64,000 nt of DNA from Litchfieldia alkalitelluris (lineage in GTDB: Bacteria; Bacillota; Bacilli; Bacillales; Bacillaceae_L): positions 1,934,696 through 1,998,695 of the forward strand of contig NZ_KV917374.1 of assembly GCF_002019645.1 (NCBI RefSeq), in the 5' to 3' direction. A program made the position numbers and the translations under genes. Below, one piece after another: positions 8,663 through 16,808 of this stretch. Every line of letters starts with the position of its first letter. The stretch's first letter is position 1. The notes below the pieces were generated by a model. It was not told the origin of the DNA. It searched no databases and was given only the letters and a program-made list of their open reading frames with translations.

Positions 8663-8746
8663 TTCGACATTCTTTCGTAAGATGTAACACGTTTTAGTGC
8701 TGTTTTACATTTTTTGTTGTATTTTATTTCTTGCTTATTTGTCGAA
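8663..8746 (+). promoter_or_regulatory. Two perfect 0A boxes upstream of the Spo0A-like gene
   Basis: The Spo0A consensus TGTCGAA occurs exactly at 8740-8746. Its reverse complement TTCGACA occurs exactly at 8663-8669. They lie 47 and 124 bp before the start codon of the Spo0A-family gene. B. subtilis spo0A is itself controlled through 0A boxes in its Ps promoter, so autoregulation is a fair inference. The -10/-35 elements are not clear to me. Confidence 0.65.
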
Positions 8747-8792
8747 AATATCGAAGAATAATAAGAGTAGACCTGATAGGGGGATGTAAAAG

Positions 8793-9572
8793 ATGATAAA
8801 AATTTTAGTCATCGAAGATAATCTTCGTTTGATCGAATTGTTGGAGGACCATATTTCCGCCCAACATGATATGGAATTGGTTGGAACATGTTTGAATGGA
8901 CACGAAGGGATTGAACTTATTAAAGAGCAAAACCCTGATGTGGTATTGTTAGATTTAATTATGCCACATACAGATGGACTTGCTTTATTAACTCAGCTTA
9001 AACAAGAAGGTCTTTCACCAAAAGTGATCATGTTAACCGCATTTGGAAGTGACTCGATCATTCAACAAGCGAGTGCATTAGGAGCATCTTACTTTATCGT
9101 AAAACCATTTGACCTAGACTATTTATCGAGCACGATAAGAAACATTCATTCTAATTATCATTCTAATTCTAATTCATCTGAGAACAAACAATTTCATAGA
9201 CCTGTTAAAGAGTTAGCTGAAACAGACCTTCCAGTCTTAATTACAGAAATTTTACGCTCGATTGGAGTCCCAGCAAATATCAAAGGATACTTTTACTTAA
9301 GAGAAGCGATTGAATTGGTGTGCAATGATCTTGAATATATTGGCGGTATTACCAAAATACTTTATCCAGCGGTTGCGACGAAATTCAAAACAACACCAAG
9401 TCGAGTGGAAAGAGCCATAAGACATTCAATTGAGGTTACCTGGATGCGTGGAAACATGGACCATCTTCACTCCATTTTCGGCTCTACGGTTAGTTCAGCA
9501 AAAGCAAAGCCTACTAATAGTGAATTTATTGCATTGATTGCTGATAAGTTGAGATTACAGAAAGCGAGTTAA
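8793..9572 (+). CDS. Spo0A-family sporulation response regulator (ortholog or paralog)
   Basis: This 259-residue protein has a receiver domain with acidic pocket Glu8/Asp9, phospho-acceptor Asp54 in VLLDLIMPH, Thr82 in MLTAFG and Lys104 in IVKPFD. A Ser/Asn-rich linker at about 119-132 is followed by the Spo0A effector domain: [19 protein letters not shown], then the recognition region [19 protein letters not shown], and the C-terminal [19 protein letters not shown] that is near-identical to B. subtilis Spo0A. Compared with Spo0A as I recall it, the pocket is ED rather than DD and several core positions differ. The usual upstream neighbour spoIVB is absent: the gene stands alone after a GntP operon. 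This suggests either a relocated spo0A or a second copy. The ribosome site is AGGGGG, 9 nt before ATG. Confidence 0.88.
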   Translation: MIKILVIEDNLRLIELLEDHISAQHDMELVGTCLNGHEGIELIKEQNPDVVLLDLIMPHTDGLALLTQLKQEGLSPKVIMLTAFGSDSIIQQASALGASYFIVKPFDLDYLSSTIRNIHSNYHSNSNSSENKQFHRPVKELAETDLPVLITEILRSIGVPANIKGYFYLREAIELVCNDLEYIGGITKILYPAVATKFKTTPSRVERAIRHSIEVTWMRGNMDHLHSIFGSTVSSAKAKPTNSEFIALIADKLRLQKAS

Positions 9573-9634
9573 ACTAGCATAACATCGGATGTTGGAATGA
9601 ATTCCTACGTTTGACATCTTCTGTACTTACCAAC

Positions 9635-9677
9635 ATAAAATCACCTGTCTAGCGTACTAAGGGGTTGGTGATTTTAT
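9635..9677 (+). terminator. Hairpin after the Spo0A-like gene
   Basis: ATAAAATCACC and GGTGATTTTAT form a perfect 11-bp stem around a 21-nt loop. The T-rich side serves as a likely terminator. Confidence 0.7.
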
Positions 9678-9747
9678 ATAGGGTAGCTAAAAGTTTCATA
9701 TATTTCTTAACTCCTATTGTATTCAATAGACTATTTAACTAAAAGAT

Positions 9748-9783
9748 GAAGCGTCTCTGTATGAAGCAGAAACGCTTTTTATT
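9748..9783 (+). terminator. Second terminator-like hairpin
   Basis: GAAGCGTCTCTG and CAGAAACGCTT pair with one mismatch, followed by TTTTTATT. No gene lies between this and the preceding hairpin. Confidence 0.55.
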
Positions 9784-9843
9784 ATGGAAAATAATTAAAC
9801 GTGTTAGGATGACATTTTGACATTAGTCTGCTATTGTTTCCTG

Positions 9844-9940
9844 TATGATTCACTTGCCCGGGCGATAATAAGGTGGAAGTGGATCATAGACCCGCTATGA
9901 TTCAGTTTCCCGGGAGATAACAAGGAGGAAGTGGATCATA
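9844..9940. repeat. Two-copy hairpin repeat, 52-bp period
   Basis: Two 45-bp units (9844-9888 and 9896-9940) begin TATGATTCA and end AAGTGGATCATA. In each, the ends are inverted repeats of about 12 bp with G-T pairs, and the centre holds CCCGGG followed by GATAA. The second starts exactly 52 bp after the first. The gene-free stretch 9573-10253 otherwise holds only the two hairpins before it and AT-rich sequence before the MFS gene. Confidence 0.8.
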
Positions 9941-10253
9941 GGCACACTTTCAGGAAGTTACCCCACGTAGGCGTATCTCAAAACTTTCTTCACCGTATTC
10001 ACTCCTTTTTATTAAAGTTCCCAAAAAGAGTGAATTAACCCTTTTAGTATTATTTTCTGTTAGGATGAAGTAAAACATCCAATTTAGTAAAACTAGTTCC
10101 ACTTATATCCCACCTGAACATCTTCCTACAATTATAATGAGTAATTAGAAACAAGATTGTTTAAATAGATGGCCAAGTGGAGGACTTGATATAATGTTAA
10201 ATAAAACAAGCATGTAGACTATTAAATATTTTTTTAGGAAAGGTTAACACAAA

Positions 10254-11471
10254 ATGGCAACATTTCTTTTAGTTATTATTTACTTGGCTTTTATCAGCTT
10301 AGGCTTGCCTGATTCTTTATTGGGAGTAGCGTGGCCTGTGATGCAGTCGGACTATGAAGCCCCACTGGAGACTGCAGGATTGCTATTTATGACGATTGCC
10401 GGTGGTACGATTATTTCCAGTTTAGTTAGTGGGAGATTTCTAAAGCGATTCGGAACGGGTAAAGTTACCGTCGTTAGCACCCTCATGACTGCAATGGCTT
10501 TACTTGGCTTCTCAATTTCCCCATCGGTGATATGGTTATTTCTTTGCGCGATACCGCTTGGATTAGGCGCAGGAGCGATTGATGCGGGATTAAACGATTA
10601 TGTCGCTACACACTATAAAGCACATCATATGAGCTGGCTGCATAGCTTTTGGGGAGTTGGCGCGACTCTTGGTCCTGTCATTATGGCCCAGTTTATTACT
10701 GGACAACAAACTTGGAACAATGGGTATCTTACCATTGCAGGAATCCAATTTTCACTCGTCATCATCCTATTTTTCGCTTTGCCTTTATGGAGCAGAGTGA
10801 CGACAGGTAGCCATACTGCTTCAAACGATGAGCTAATTCAATCAGAATTTGTTCATGATGGTGATAAAAATCTAAAACCTTTACAAATTAAAGGGGTAAA
10901 ATTGGCGTTAGCTTCGTTCTTGTTCTACTGTGGGGTGGAAGCCACAGTTGGCCTTTGGGGAAGTAGTTACTTAGTAAATATCAAAGATATACCTGTCGCA
11001 GTTGCTGCAGGGTGGGTTTCGTTTTATTATCTAGGCATTACAATTGGTCGATTTATTACTGGTTTTATTACGTTTAAAATTAGTAATCGTACACTTATTC
11101 GAACAGGGCAATTGATCGCATTAATAGGTTCGATTCTCCTGATTTTACCATTTCCAGCAACTTTCTCGCTTATCGGTTTTGTGCTGATTGGATTGGGATT
11201 AGCACCGATTTTTCCATGTATGTTACACGAAACGCCAATTCGTTTTGGAAAAAAGCATTCGCAAACCATTATGGGATACCAAATGGCAATTGCCTATACA
11301 GGTAGTACATTTATGCCCCCACTTCTAGGGTTTATCGCAGCACGTTCGACAATCGGTATCTTTCCATTTTGTGTTGTTATGTTTATTGCAGCCATGCTTT
11401 TAAGTTCAGAGCGGTTAAATCGTGTATTGAAGAAGCTTCAACCAAAAAAGGAAATTCTGAAAGAGTTATAA
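10254..11471 (+). CDS. MFS transporter (FucP/YfkF-like small-molecule permease)
   Basis: This 405-residue protein has about 12 TM segments. The N-terminal FISLGLPDSLLGVAWPVM is typical of the sugar-transporter-like MFS branch. The loop 2-3 motif appears as GRFLKRFGTGKV, and LHSFWGVGATLGP in TM5 matches the motif-C-like segment of FucP-related proteins. The second half has VEATVGLWGSSYL and GRFITGFI. The substrate cannot be predicted. ATG follows AGGAAAGG by 9 nt. It is monocistronic. Confidence 0.85.
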   Translation: MATFLLVIIYLAFISLGLPDSLLGVAWPVMQSDYEAPLETAGLLFMTIAGGTIISSLVSGRFLKRFGTGKVTVVSTLMTAMALLGFSISPSVIWLFLCAIPLGLGAGAIDAGLNDYVATHYKAHHMSWLHSFWGVGATLGPVIMAQFITGQQTWNNGYLTIAGIQFSLVIILFFALPLWSRVTTGSHTASNDELIQSEFVHDGDKNLKPLQIKGVKLALASFLFYCGVEATVGLWGSSYLVNIKDIPVAVAAGWVSFYYLGITIGRFITGFITFKISNRTLIRTGQLIALIGSILLILPFPATFSLIGFVLIGLGLAPIFPCMLHETPIRFGKKHSQTIMGYQMAIAYTGSTFMPPLLGFIAARSTIGIFPFCVVMFIAAMLLSSERLNRVLKKLQPKKEILKEL

Positions 11472-11573
11472 AAGATAGTTTCATTGATCCATAAAGAGTA
11501 TCATGAAAAAGACTATTTTTGACGACAGAAAGGTCGAATGAATCTATTACTCTTGAACACTAAGATAAAACGT

Positions 11574-11602
11574 AAAGAAGCCAAACTCAGGTTTGGCTCT
11601 TT
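11574..11602 (-). terminator. Terminator near the CxxH/CxxC gene
   Basis: AAAGAAGCCAAAC and GTTTGGCTCTTT pair with one mismatch around a 4-nt loop. It sits between the MFS gene (+) and a minus-strand gene and could serve either. Confidence 0.75.
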
Positions 11603-11606
11603 AAGT

Positions 11607-11795
11607 TCATCCTTTATTAAGCTGTTTGTTTTTCCTAAAAGGCCTTTCATTAAATAATCTGTAATCCGCACTTAAATGGCAAAATGCACACTTACAAGCT
11701 GTTAATTGCTCTTGAGTGTTAGTTAGTTTAGCTATATGTGGAACTTCGAGAGTGTGAAGCCCCTCTTTTACATGTTTTGGACAAACGGACACCAT
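11607..11795 (-). CDS. Small CxxH/CxxC-type protein
   Basis: This 62-residue protein has an N-terminal VCPKHVKEGL (CxxH), a central VPHIAKL and a CKCAFC pattern, that is, four Cys/His pairs fit to bind one zinc ion. The spacing resembles the BA_5709-type CxxH/CxxC protein family of Bacillaceae, as I recall it; the function of that family is not known. The ribosome site AAAGGAGG is 7 nt before ATG. It lies 14 bp after tatC on the same strand and may be the last gene of the Tat unit. Confidence 0.75.
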   Translation of the reverse strand: MVSVCPKHVKEGLHTLEVPHIAKLTNTQEQLTACKCAFCHLSADYRLFNERPFRKNKQLNKG

Positions 11796-11809
11796 TTATT
11801 TTCCTCCTT

Positions 11810-12535
11810 TTATGCTACCGAAGCTTCGGCAGAAACTCGTTTTTTATAAACGACTTTGCTAAGAGAAATACTTATTTCATATAAGATGAATAAAGGAATA
11901 ATGACTAAAACATCTGAGATAAGGTCAGGTGGTGTAATTAATACAGAGATTGCAACGAGCAAAAAGTATGCAAACTTTCTTCCTTTTATTAGCTTCTCTG
12001 GATTAACAATCCCTAATCTGGTTAAAAACATGACGACTGCTGGCATTTCAAATAAAAACCCAAATGGAAGTGTTAGGTGAAGCATGAATTGAAAATATTT
12101 TTCTGCTGTGAAGAAAGTTTGAAATTGGTCTCCAGCTATATCTAATAAAAAGGAGAGAACTAATGGAAAAAGAACAAAATACCCAAAGGATATCCCTAAA
12201 ATAAATAGGATAAATAAGCCTGGAATCGACATTAAGGTGGCTCGTTGTTCTTCAATTGATAGTGCTGGTTTAATGAACTTCCATACTTGAAAGGCAGCTA
12301 CAGGAATCGTAAATGCAACGGCAAAGACAGTCGCAATGACCATATACACCCATAGAATTTCCCCAGGACCAAGTAAAGCTAATTTGGCGTCTAAATCTCT
12401 AACTAAATAATTATATAAATCTCCAACAAAAATTAAAGACCCAATCAGAGCTAAAATAAAAATAAGTAAGGTAATAATAATTCGCTTACGTAATTCTGCT
12501 AAATGGTCAGTGAGTTGCATGGCTTCTTTTTCCAT
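11810..12535 (-). CDS. tatC: Twin-arginine translocase subunit TatC
   Basis: This 241-residue protein has six TM segments. The N-terminal TDHLAELRKRIIITL motif and the conserved LFEMPAVVMFLTRLGIV in the fourth span are diagnostic. TatC recognises the RR signal peptide and forms the core of the Tat export complex with TatA. It follows tatA and a phoX-like gene whose product carries an RR signal peptide, the same logic as the B. subtilis phoD-tatAd-tatCd unit. The ribosome site is AAAGGAGG. Confidence 0.97.
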   Translation of the reverse strand: MEKEAMQLTDHLAELRKRIIITLLIFILALIGSLIFVGDLYNYLVRDLDAKLALLGPGEILWVYMVIATVFAVAFTIPVAAFQVWKFIKPALSIEEQRATLMSIPGLFILFILGISFGYFVLFPLVLSFLLDIAGDQFQTFFTAEKYFQFMLHLTLPFGFLFEMPAVVMFLTRLGIVNPEKLIKGRKFAYFLLVAISVLITPPDLISDVLVIIPLFILYEISISLSKVVYKKRVSAEASVA

Positions 12536-12556
12536 TTAGGGACCTCCTTTCATTAG

Positions 12557-12602
12557 AAAAGATAGATGTGAGTAGGTGGAGGCCTACCTACATCTATCTT
12601 TT
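12557..12602 (-). terminator. Intercistronic hairpin between tatA and tatC
   Basis: A 20-bp stem with two mismatches (AAAAGATAGATGT... / ...ACATCTATCTTTT) and a 6-nt loop ends in TTTT on the minus strand. It could act as a leaky terminator or 3' stabiliser, making tatA mRNA exceed tatC mRNA. Confidence 0.7.
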
Positions 12603-12605
12603 CAG

Positions 12606-12833
12606 TTAACTTCCTGTTTTTTTGTTCGTTTGATCGATTGAGTGCAGTGTTGTTTTTTCTTCCGTTTTTGGCTGATTGTCATCACCACTTACTAATTCAC
12701 GTGTGGCCTTTTTAAATTCTTTTAAGGTTGTACCAAATGCTCGGCCAATTTCAGGTAGCTTTGAAGGACCGAAAATAATGAGAGCTAGGACCAATAAAAG
12801 AATTAATCCAGGAATACCGATGTTTTGAAGCAT
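12606..12833 (-). CDS. tatA: Twin-arginine translocase subunit TatA
   Basis: This 75-residue protein has an N-terminal membrane helix (residues 6-20), then the invariant [14 protein letters not shown] hinge and amphipathic helix [12 protein letters not shown], then an acidic/polar tail. It forms the Tat pore together with TatC. It starts 27 bp after phoX with a GGAGG site 6-8 nt before ATG, so it is co-transcribed with its presumed substrate. Confidence 0.97.
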   Translation of the reverse strand: MLQNIGIPGLILLLVLALIIFGPSKLPEIGRAFGTTLKEFKKATRELVSGDDNQPKTEEKTTLHSIDQTNKKTGS

Positions 12834-12860
12834 GCTTGAACCTCCTTAAGTGTAGGTATT

Positions 12861-14288
12861 TTATAAGTTAATTCCGTGGCGCTCAAATGCTGCTGCTTCT
12901 AAAATAGACATACCTTGCGCTTCTGCAGCCTTCGCTATTTTTTCAGAAACTTTAGGTGCAAGATTTGCTGGTGCAGCAAAAGACATTTCCCTTGCACGCG
13001 CAGCGTTTCTGCGTGCGAACGGTCCCCAAATAGCAAAGGTTACGCCTGGCTTTTGTATATTAACAAAAAGTGTTTTTCCATCAGGTGAAAAGGTTGGACC
13101 TGCAAATTCATTATTATTTAAACGGTTTGCAGCAAAAGGATAGACCTTACCTTCTGGAGTAATTCCCATAATACGGTCTTGTCCAGAACCATCTTCTACA
13201 AACCAAAGGTCACCCCATGGAGTACAGCAAATATTGTCTGGGTATTCCATTTGTTGTGCATCATTTCCTTCATAAAATAGCTCCAACGTATTCGTGTGAG
13301 GAACATAACGATACACGCGTCCAAGTTTTTTCTCACCAGCAGAAGTGTCGTCGAACCAGAAAACACCCTCTTGGAAGAACGCGCCCTCAAGTCTTGAGAA
13401 CTTGATGCAGTTTTGTGCATCAGCTTCCTCACGGCACATATGTGGATCTACTTGCTTCCAAACAATTTTGAAGGTTTGTCCTGTTTTAAAGTTACTTGCA
13501 GCTGGATCAGTTACTGCTTCAATTGCTGCTGCGTAAAGTGTGCCGCCTTTTTGTAATGAACCAAGTTTTTGGCTAGTATCATTCGGGATAAAACGGTAAA
13601 GGTAGCTTGGGCTTGCATCCTCAGTTAAGTACACATAGCCTGTTGAAGGATCGATGGCACAAGCTTCGTGAGCAAAACGTCCCATTTCCTTGATTGGAGT
13701 TCTGGACAAGTCGTTCTCCGGCTGATGTGGATCTACTTCAAATACATATCCGTGGCCCTCAGAACGATTTTCTTCACAAGTTAACCAAGTACCCCAAGGT
13801 GTCGCTCCGCCTGCACAATTTCGGATGGTTCCTGAAGAGGTCACATATTCTTTCATTACTTCACGATTTGGACCTACAACTAGAGCCGATGTACCACCAC
13901 CAGCGTTCACATCAAAAGGATTTTTACCAAAAGCAGGACCCCCAGATATTTCATGATTACGGACAAGAACCGTAGTATTGTTCGGGCCTTCAAATGCCGC
14001 CATGCCATCAAACATACCAGGAATTGGGGAGCCGTCTGTCATTAGGTCGCCTTCTTTGGAAATAATCTTGTAATGGAAGCCTCTTGGAAGATCAAGAATT
14101 CCATTTGGGTCCGGAACTAAAGGACCATATCCACCAAAGCCGCTAGTTGGGTTATTATCTTTACCAGCCGCGAACGTTTTAGCTTGTCCATCTACAGATA
14201 AAAGACCTGTAGTACCTAAAGTCAACGCTAGTGTACTCATTCCACCAACCTTTAAAAAATCTCTTCTGTTCAAACCGTTCTTTTCCAT
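12861..14288 (-). CDS. phoX: PhoX-type alkaline phosphatase (DUF839) with Tat signal peptide
   Basis: This 475-residue protein begins with a Tat signal: NRRDFLKVGG (twin Arg at 8-9), hydrophobic core LALTLGTTGLLSV and an A-rich cleavage region near 36-40. The mature part has DUF839/PhoX features: GPLVPDPNGILDLPRGFHY, RNHE, TPWGTWLTCEEN, RFAHEACAIDP, TEDASPSYLYRF, WFDDTSAGEKKLG. PhoX enzymes are Ca/Fe-dependent phosphomonoesterases exported folded by Tat. The ribosome site CAGGAGG precedes ATG. A PhoP box lies about 90 bp upstream, so phosphate starvation control is well supported. Confidence 0.9.
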   Translation of the reverse strand: MEKNGLNRRDFLKVGGMSTLALTLGTTGLLSVDGQAKTFAAGKDNNPTSGFGGYGPLVPDPNGILDLPRGFHYKIISKEGDLMTDGSPIPGMFDGMAAFEGPNNTTVLVRNHEISGGPAFGKNPFDVNAGGGTSALVVGPNREVMKEYVTSSGTIRNCAGGATPWGTWLTCEENRSEGHGYVFEVDPHQPENDLSRTPIKEMGRFAHEACAIDPSTGYVYLTEDASPSYLYRFIPNDTSQKLGSLQKGGTLYAAAIEAVTDPAASNFKTGQTFKIVWKQVDPHMCREEADAQNCIKFSRLEGAFFQEGVFWFDDTSAGEKKLGRVYRYVPHTNTLELFYEGNDAQQMEYPDNICCTPWGDLWFVEDGSGQDRIMGITPEGKVYPFAANRLNNNEFAGPTFSPDGKTLFVNIQKPGVTFAIWGPFARRNAARAREMSFAAPANLAPKVSEKIAKAAEAQGMSILEAAAFERHGINL

Positions 14289-14355
14289 TCGATTGCCTCC
14301 TGAAATTTACTAGTTTAGTAGGATCTAAAATCGTTACGCCAATCCCATCTCCTAA

Positions 14356-14407
14356 TTTATAAAATGAAGATTAATTGCGAATGAAGACACTGTTAACATC
14401 GTGTGAA
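14356..14407 (-). promoter_or_regulatory. PhoP box and promoter of phoX-tatA-tatC
   Basis: On the minus strand three PhoP repeats are spaced 11 bp apart: TTCACA (14407-14402), TTAACA (14396-14391) and TTCATT (14385-14380). The consensus is TT(A/C/T)ACA. A TATAAA/TAAATT -10-like element lies about 19 nt downstream at 14361-14356, the spacing expected when PhoP replaces the -35 contact. The rest of 14408-14706 is AT-rich with no other gene seen. Confidence 0.8.
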
Positions 14408-14706
14408 TATTTGAAAATAGGTATAAAGGTAGGTTTTTATAAAAAAAGAGGGAGAGATTTGATTCATTTAACGAAGGAACAAAATGACGAATGTTATTTT
14501 TGGGGTAAACCTAGGATAAATTACCCGTGATTAAGGTAATGAGTAAGGAGAAAAATAGTTATAATTTATAAATTATTATTAATTAATAGTTAAACCTCTT
14601 AAGAAAAAGATTAAGTTATCATTAAGCTCAGTAACGTTTACTTAGGGTATGTGCTAATTCGTGGTAAAATATGGTTAATATTAAAGTGCAGGAGAGGAAT
14701 GTTTTG

Positions 14707-14970
14707 ATGGAGAATGTTCAAGAGGCAAAACAAAGTGGATTTGAAATGGGGGTAAATGCGCCTTATTCATTAAATTACTTAATATATGTTCAAAATATAT
14801 TTTTAAACAGTAGAAATCAAGATAGTAAAAATCCTTTATTTCCATATGTTGATAGCTCAAACTGGGGCATTTTAGAAGAAGAATATGAAAAGACCTATAA
14901 AGAAGTATGGAAAGAGGCATTAAATAAAAACTACGATAGTGAGACGTATGACCATCATTGGAATATTTGA
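14707..14970 (+). CDS. Uncharacterised protein, probably the N-terminal part of a frameshifted gene
   Basis: The start at ATG 14707 (or the TTG just before) has AGGAGAGG about 8 nt upstream; the earlier ATG at 14671 lacks a site. The 87 residues begin MENVQEAKQSGFEMG and include PYVDSSNWGILEEEYEKTY. No family was recognised. It overlaps the next frame by 31 bp, and joining the two with a one-base shift near 14960-14970 gives a continuous protein of about 205 residues. It may be a frameshift mutation or two coupled genes. Confidence 0.6.
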   Translation: MENVQEAKQSGFEMGVNAPYSLNYLIYVQNIFLNSRNQDSKNPLFPYVDSSNWGILEEEYEKTYKEVWKEALNKNYDSETYDHHWNI

Positions 14971-15316
14971 CATAGATAAATCACTCTACCAAAAGTTGTT
15001 CAAGCACGATGAAACAGGTGAATTCGGATATGTAGAGAGTGTTAAGTCCTTTTTAGCTTGGTGGCAAGGGATTTACGGAAAGATAGCCATTGAAGGTGTA
15101 TTTGATGATGATCGAATGAATAAGATTTATAGGGAATTATCGAAATCAATAACTATCGATAAACGACTAAAAATTGATCTAATTTATGATAGATTATGTT
15201 TAACTGGACTATCTGAACGTTCTTGGTATGCAGTTCTACCTATTGAGGATGTTTTTATGTATAAACAAAAACCAGAGGTAGTATCAAGTTTATTAAAGTG
15301 TTGTGGGGTTCGTTAG
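14939..15316 (+). CDS. Uncharacterised protein, probably the C-terminal part of the same gene
   Basis: This 125-residue frame has FGYVESVKSFLAWWQGIYG and ends KPEVVSSLLKCCGVR. No family was recognised. ATG at 14939 or 14948 has only a weak AGTGAG upstream and lies inside the preceding frame. This favours a broken single gene, but translational coupling is not excluded. The sequence has ordinary composition for the region. Confidence 0.55.
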   Translation: MRRMTIIGIFDIDKSLYQKLFKHDETGEFGYVESVKSFLAWWQGIYGKIAIEGVFDDDRMNKIYRELSKSITIDKRLKIDLIYDRLCLTGLSERSWYAVLPIEDVFMYKQKPEVVSSLLKCCGVR

Positions 15317-15401
15317 TATCATTCTTAACTAGGGCTTATATGGAATGAGAATACTTGATTGGTTAATGCGCAGTAGACACTTACTGCGCATTAAATAATA
15401 A

Positions 15402-15590
15402 TAGAGGGAAAAACTCCCCTTAATTAATAAACAGCGTTGAAAATAGCTAAAATAGACGGAAAAATTTCCCTTATTCTGCTCGAAAAACTTAAAATTAGGT
15501 AATTTTGCTTGTATAGGCGGAAATATTCCGCTTATTTACCCCAAAACGAGCTCTCATCTGTAATTAACGGAAAAAACTCCGCTTATTTTT
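15402..15590. repeat. Dispersed hairpin quartet, locus B
   Basis: Four hairpins start at 15402 (TAGAGGGAAAAACTCCCC), 15453 (TAGACGGAAAAATTTCCC), 15514 (TAGGCGGAAATATTCCGC) and 15564 (TTAACGGAAAAAACTCCG). Their spacings of 51, 61 and about 50 bp match loci A, C and D. Each is followed by TTAT or TTAA. The remainder of 15317-15859 shows no gene. Confidence 0.85.
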
Positions 15591-15859
15591 TTATCGCTAG
15601 TTTCTCAATTTAAGGACTTGGCATTTTATTCAAGGGCAGTTGGATGAAGGCGGGGTACTTATTTTTATAAGAACCTCATGTACATTGCATTACGGTGAAC
15701 CATATCACACAAGTACAAGTGAAAAATCTATTCTGACATTTTACATTTCCCAAAAGATCCATAGTAGATTAGTTTAATCTTATTGGGAGAATATAAAAAT
15801 TGACAACAAAAAGAAGAGGTGTTAAGTTTACCTTACGACCGTTCGGGAGGTATGATGTG

Positions 15860-16441
15860 ATGACGACCTTAAATCAAATCAAAGAAGTTTCTTTAAAGCA
15901 TTTTGCAAAAGGTGGGTATGAAGGTGCATCATTGGCACATATTGCCGAAGATGTAGGGATAAAAAAACAGTCAATCTATACACATTTTAAAGGGAAAGAT
16001 GAACTTTTTCTACAGCTCTGCAGTGATGCGAGTGAGAAGGAAATAGTGTTTGTTAGTAATTTTATAGACAATAATAAGAATCGACCAATAAAAGATTTCT
16101 TATATGACTTTCTATTGCAAAGCATAGACCGATACGAACAAAATGATTCTAATAAATTTTGGATTCGCACAGCATTTTTTCCACCTAGCCATCTTAATGA
16201 AATGGTAACGAAAGTCTCTTATCAATTTTTAGATCAGTTAGAAGAACTTTTAATACCGATAATAAAAGAAGCTATGGTAGAAGGAGAAATTTGTTCAACC
16301 ATTGGTGAAATACAGGCTACAGCTGCTTTTTTAGGAATTTACGATGGAATCATCGTTGAAATGATTTATGGAGGCCCAAAACGACTACAGAGGAGATTCG
16401 ATGCTTCTTGGGAAATTTATTGGCGGGGGATTTCGATGTAA
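15860..16441 (+). CDS. TetR-family regulator of the SMR pair
   Basis: ATG 15860 is preferred over the upstream TTG because GGGAGG lies 9 nt before it and TetR proteins begin just ahead of the first helix (TTLNQIKEVSLKHFAKGGYE). The HTH is ASLAHIAEDVGIKKQSIYTHFKGKDEL, about residues 25-50 of a 193-residue protein. The C-terminal ligand domain is variable. It lies 24 bp before two small multidrug resistance genes, the usual place for their repressor. The inducer is probably a cationic compound. Confidence 0.85.
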   Translation: MTTLNQIKEVSLKHFAKGGYEGASLAHIAEDVGIKKQSIYTHFKGKDELFLQLCSDASEKEIVFVSNFIDNNKNRPIKDFLYDFLLQSIDRYEQNDSNKFWIRTAFFPPSHLNEMVTKVSYQFLDQLEELLIPIIKEAMVEGEICSTIGEIQATAAFLGIYDGIIVEMIYGGPKRLQRRFDASWEIYWRGISM

Positions 16442-16465
16442 TTAAAGGTGATGGGGTGTTATAGA

Positions 16466-16807
16466 ATGAATCAAAATTGGATACTAGTTATCATTGCTGG
16501 TTTTATTGAAATAGTGTGGGCAATCGGATTGAAGCATGCGAGTAGCTGGCTTTCCTGGGTAGGTATCGCTGTACTCATATATGTCTCTTTTGTTTTACTG
16601 ATAAAGGCACAAAGGAGTTTGCCTGTTGCTACGGTATACGCAACTTTCACTGGTATCGGGACAGCAGGGACAGTTGTTGTGGAGATGGTGGCTTTCGGAG
16701 TAGCCTTTAGTTGGACGAAAGTATTTTTTATTCTATTACTGCTGATTGGGGTAATAGGCCTAAAACTTGTTACAACTGAACCAGATATGAAAGAGGGTGC
16801 AGCGTAA
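16466..16807 (+). CDS. SMR-family efflux subunit, YkkC-like
   Basis: This 113-residue protein has four TM segments. The essential membrane Glu lies in GFIEIVWAIGLKHAS (TM1), and TM3 has the SMR pattern SLPVATVYATFTGIGTAGTVV. ATG 16466 has GGGGTG 7 nt upstream; an earlier ATG at 16448 has none. It is paired with a second SMR gene overlapping its end, and such pairs (YkkC/YkkD, EbrA/EbrB) work as hetero-oligomers. No guanidine-I riboswitch is seen upstream. Confidence 0.88.
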   Translation: MNQNWILVIIAGFIEIVWAIGLKHASSWLSWVGIAVLIYVSFVLLIKAQRSLPVATVYATFTGIGTAGTVVVEMVAFGVAFSWTKVFFILLLLIGVIGLKLVTTEPDMKEGAA

Positions 16808-16808
16808 A

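Noticed and set aside
13217-13975. Plus-strand frames inside phoX
   Set aside because: Antisense shadows of a well-supported gene; no ribosome sites and no family sequence.
15800-15859. Upstream TTG start for the TetR protein
   Set aside because: No ribosome site; ATG at 15860 has GGGAGG at good distance and fits family length.
16200-16470. Guanidine-I riboswitch before the YkkC-like gene
   Set aside because: The region is coding for TetR and lacks the ACGR-containing core motifs of that riboswitch.
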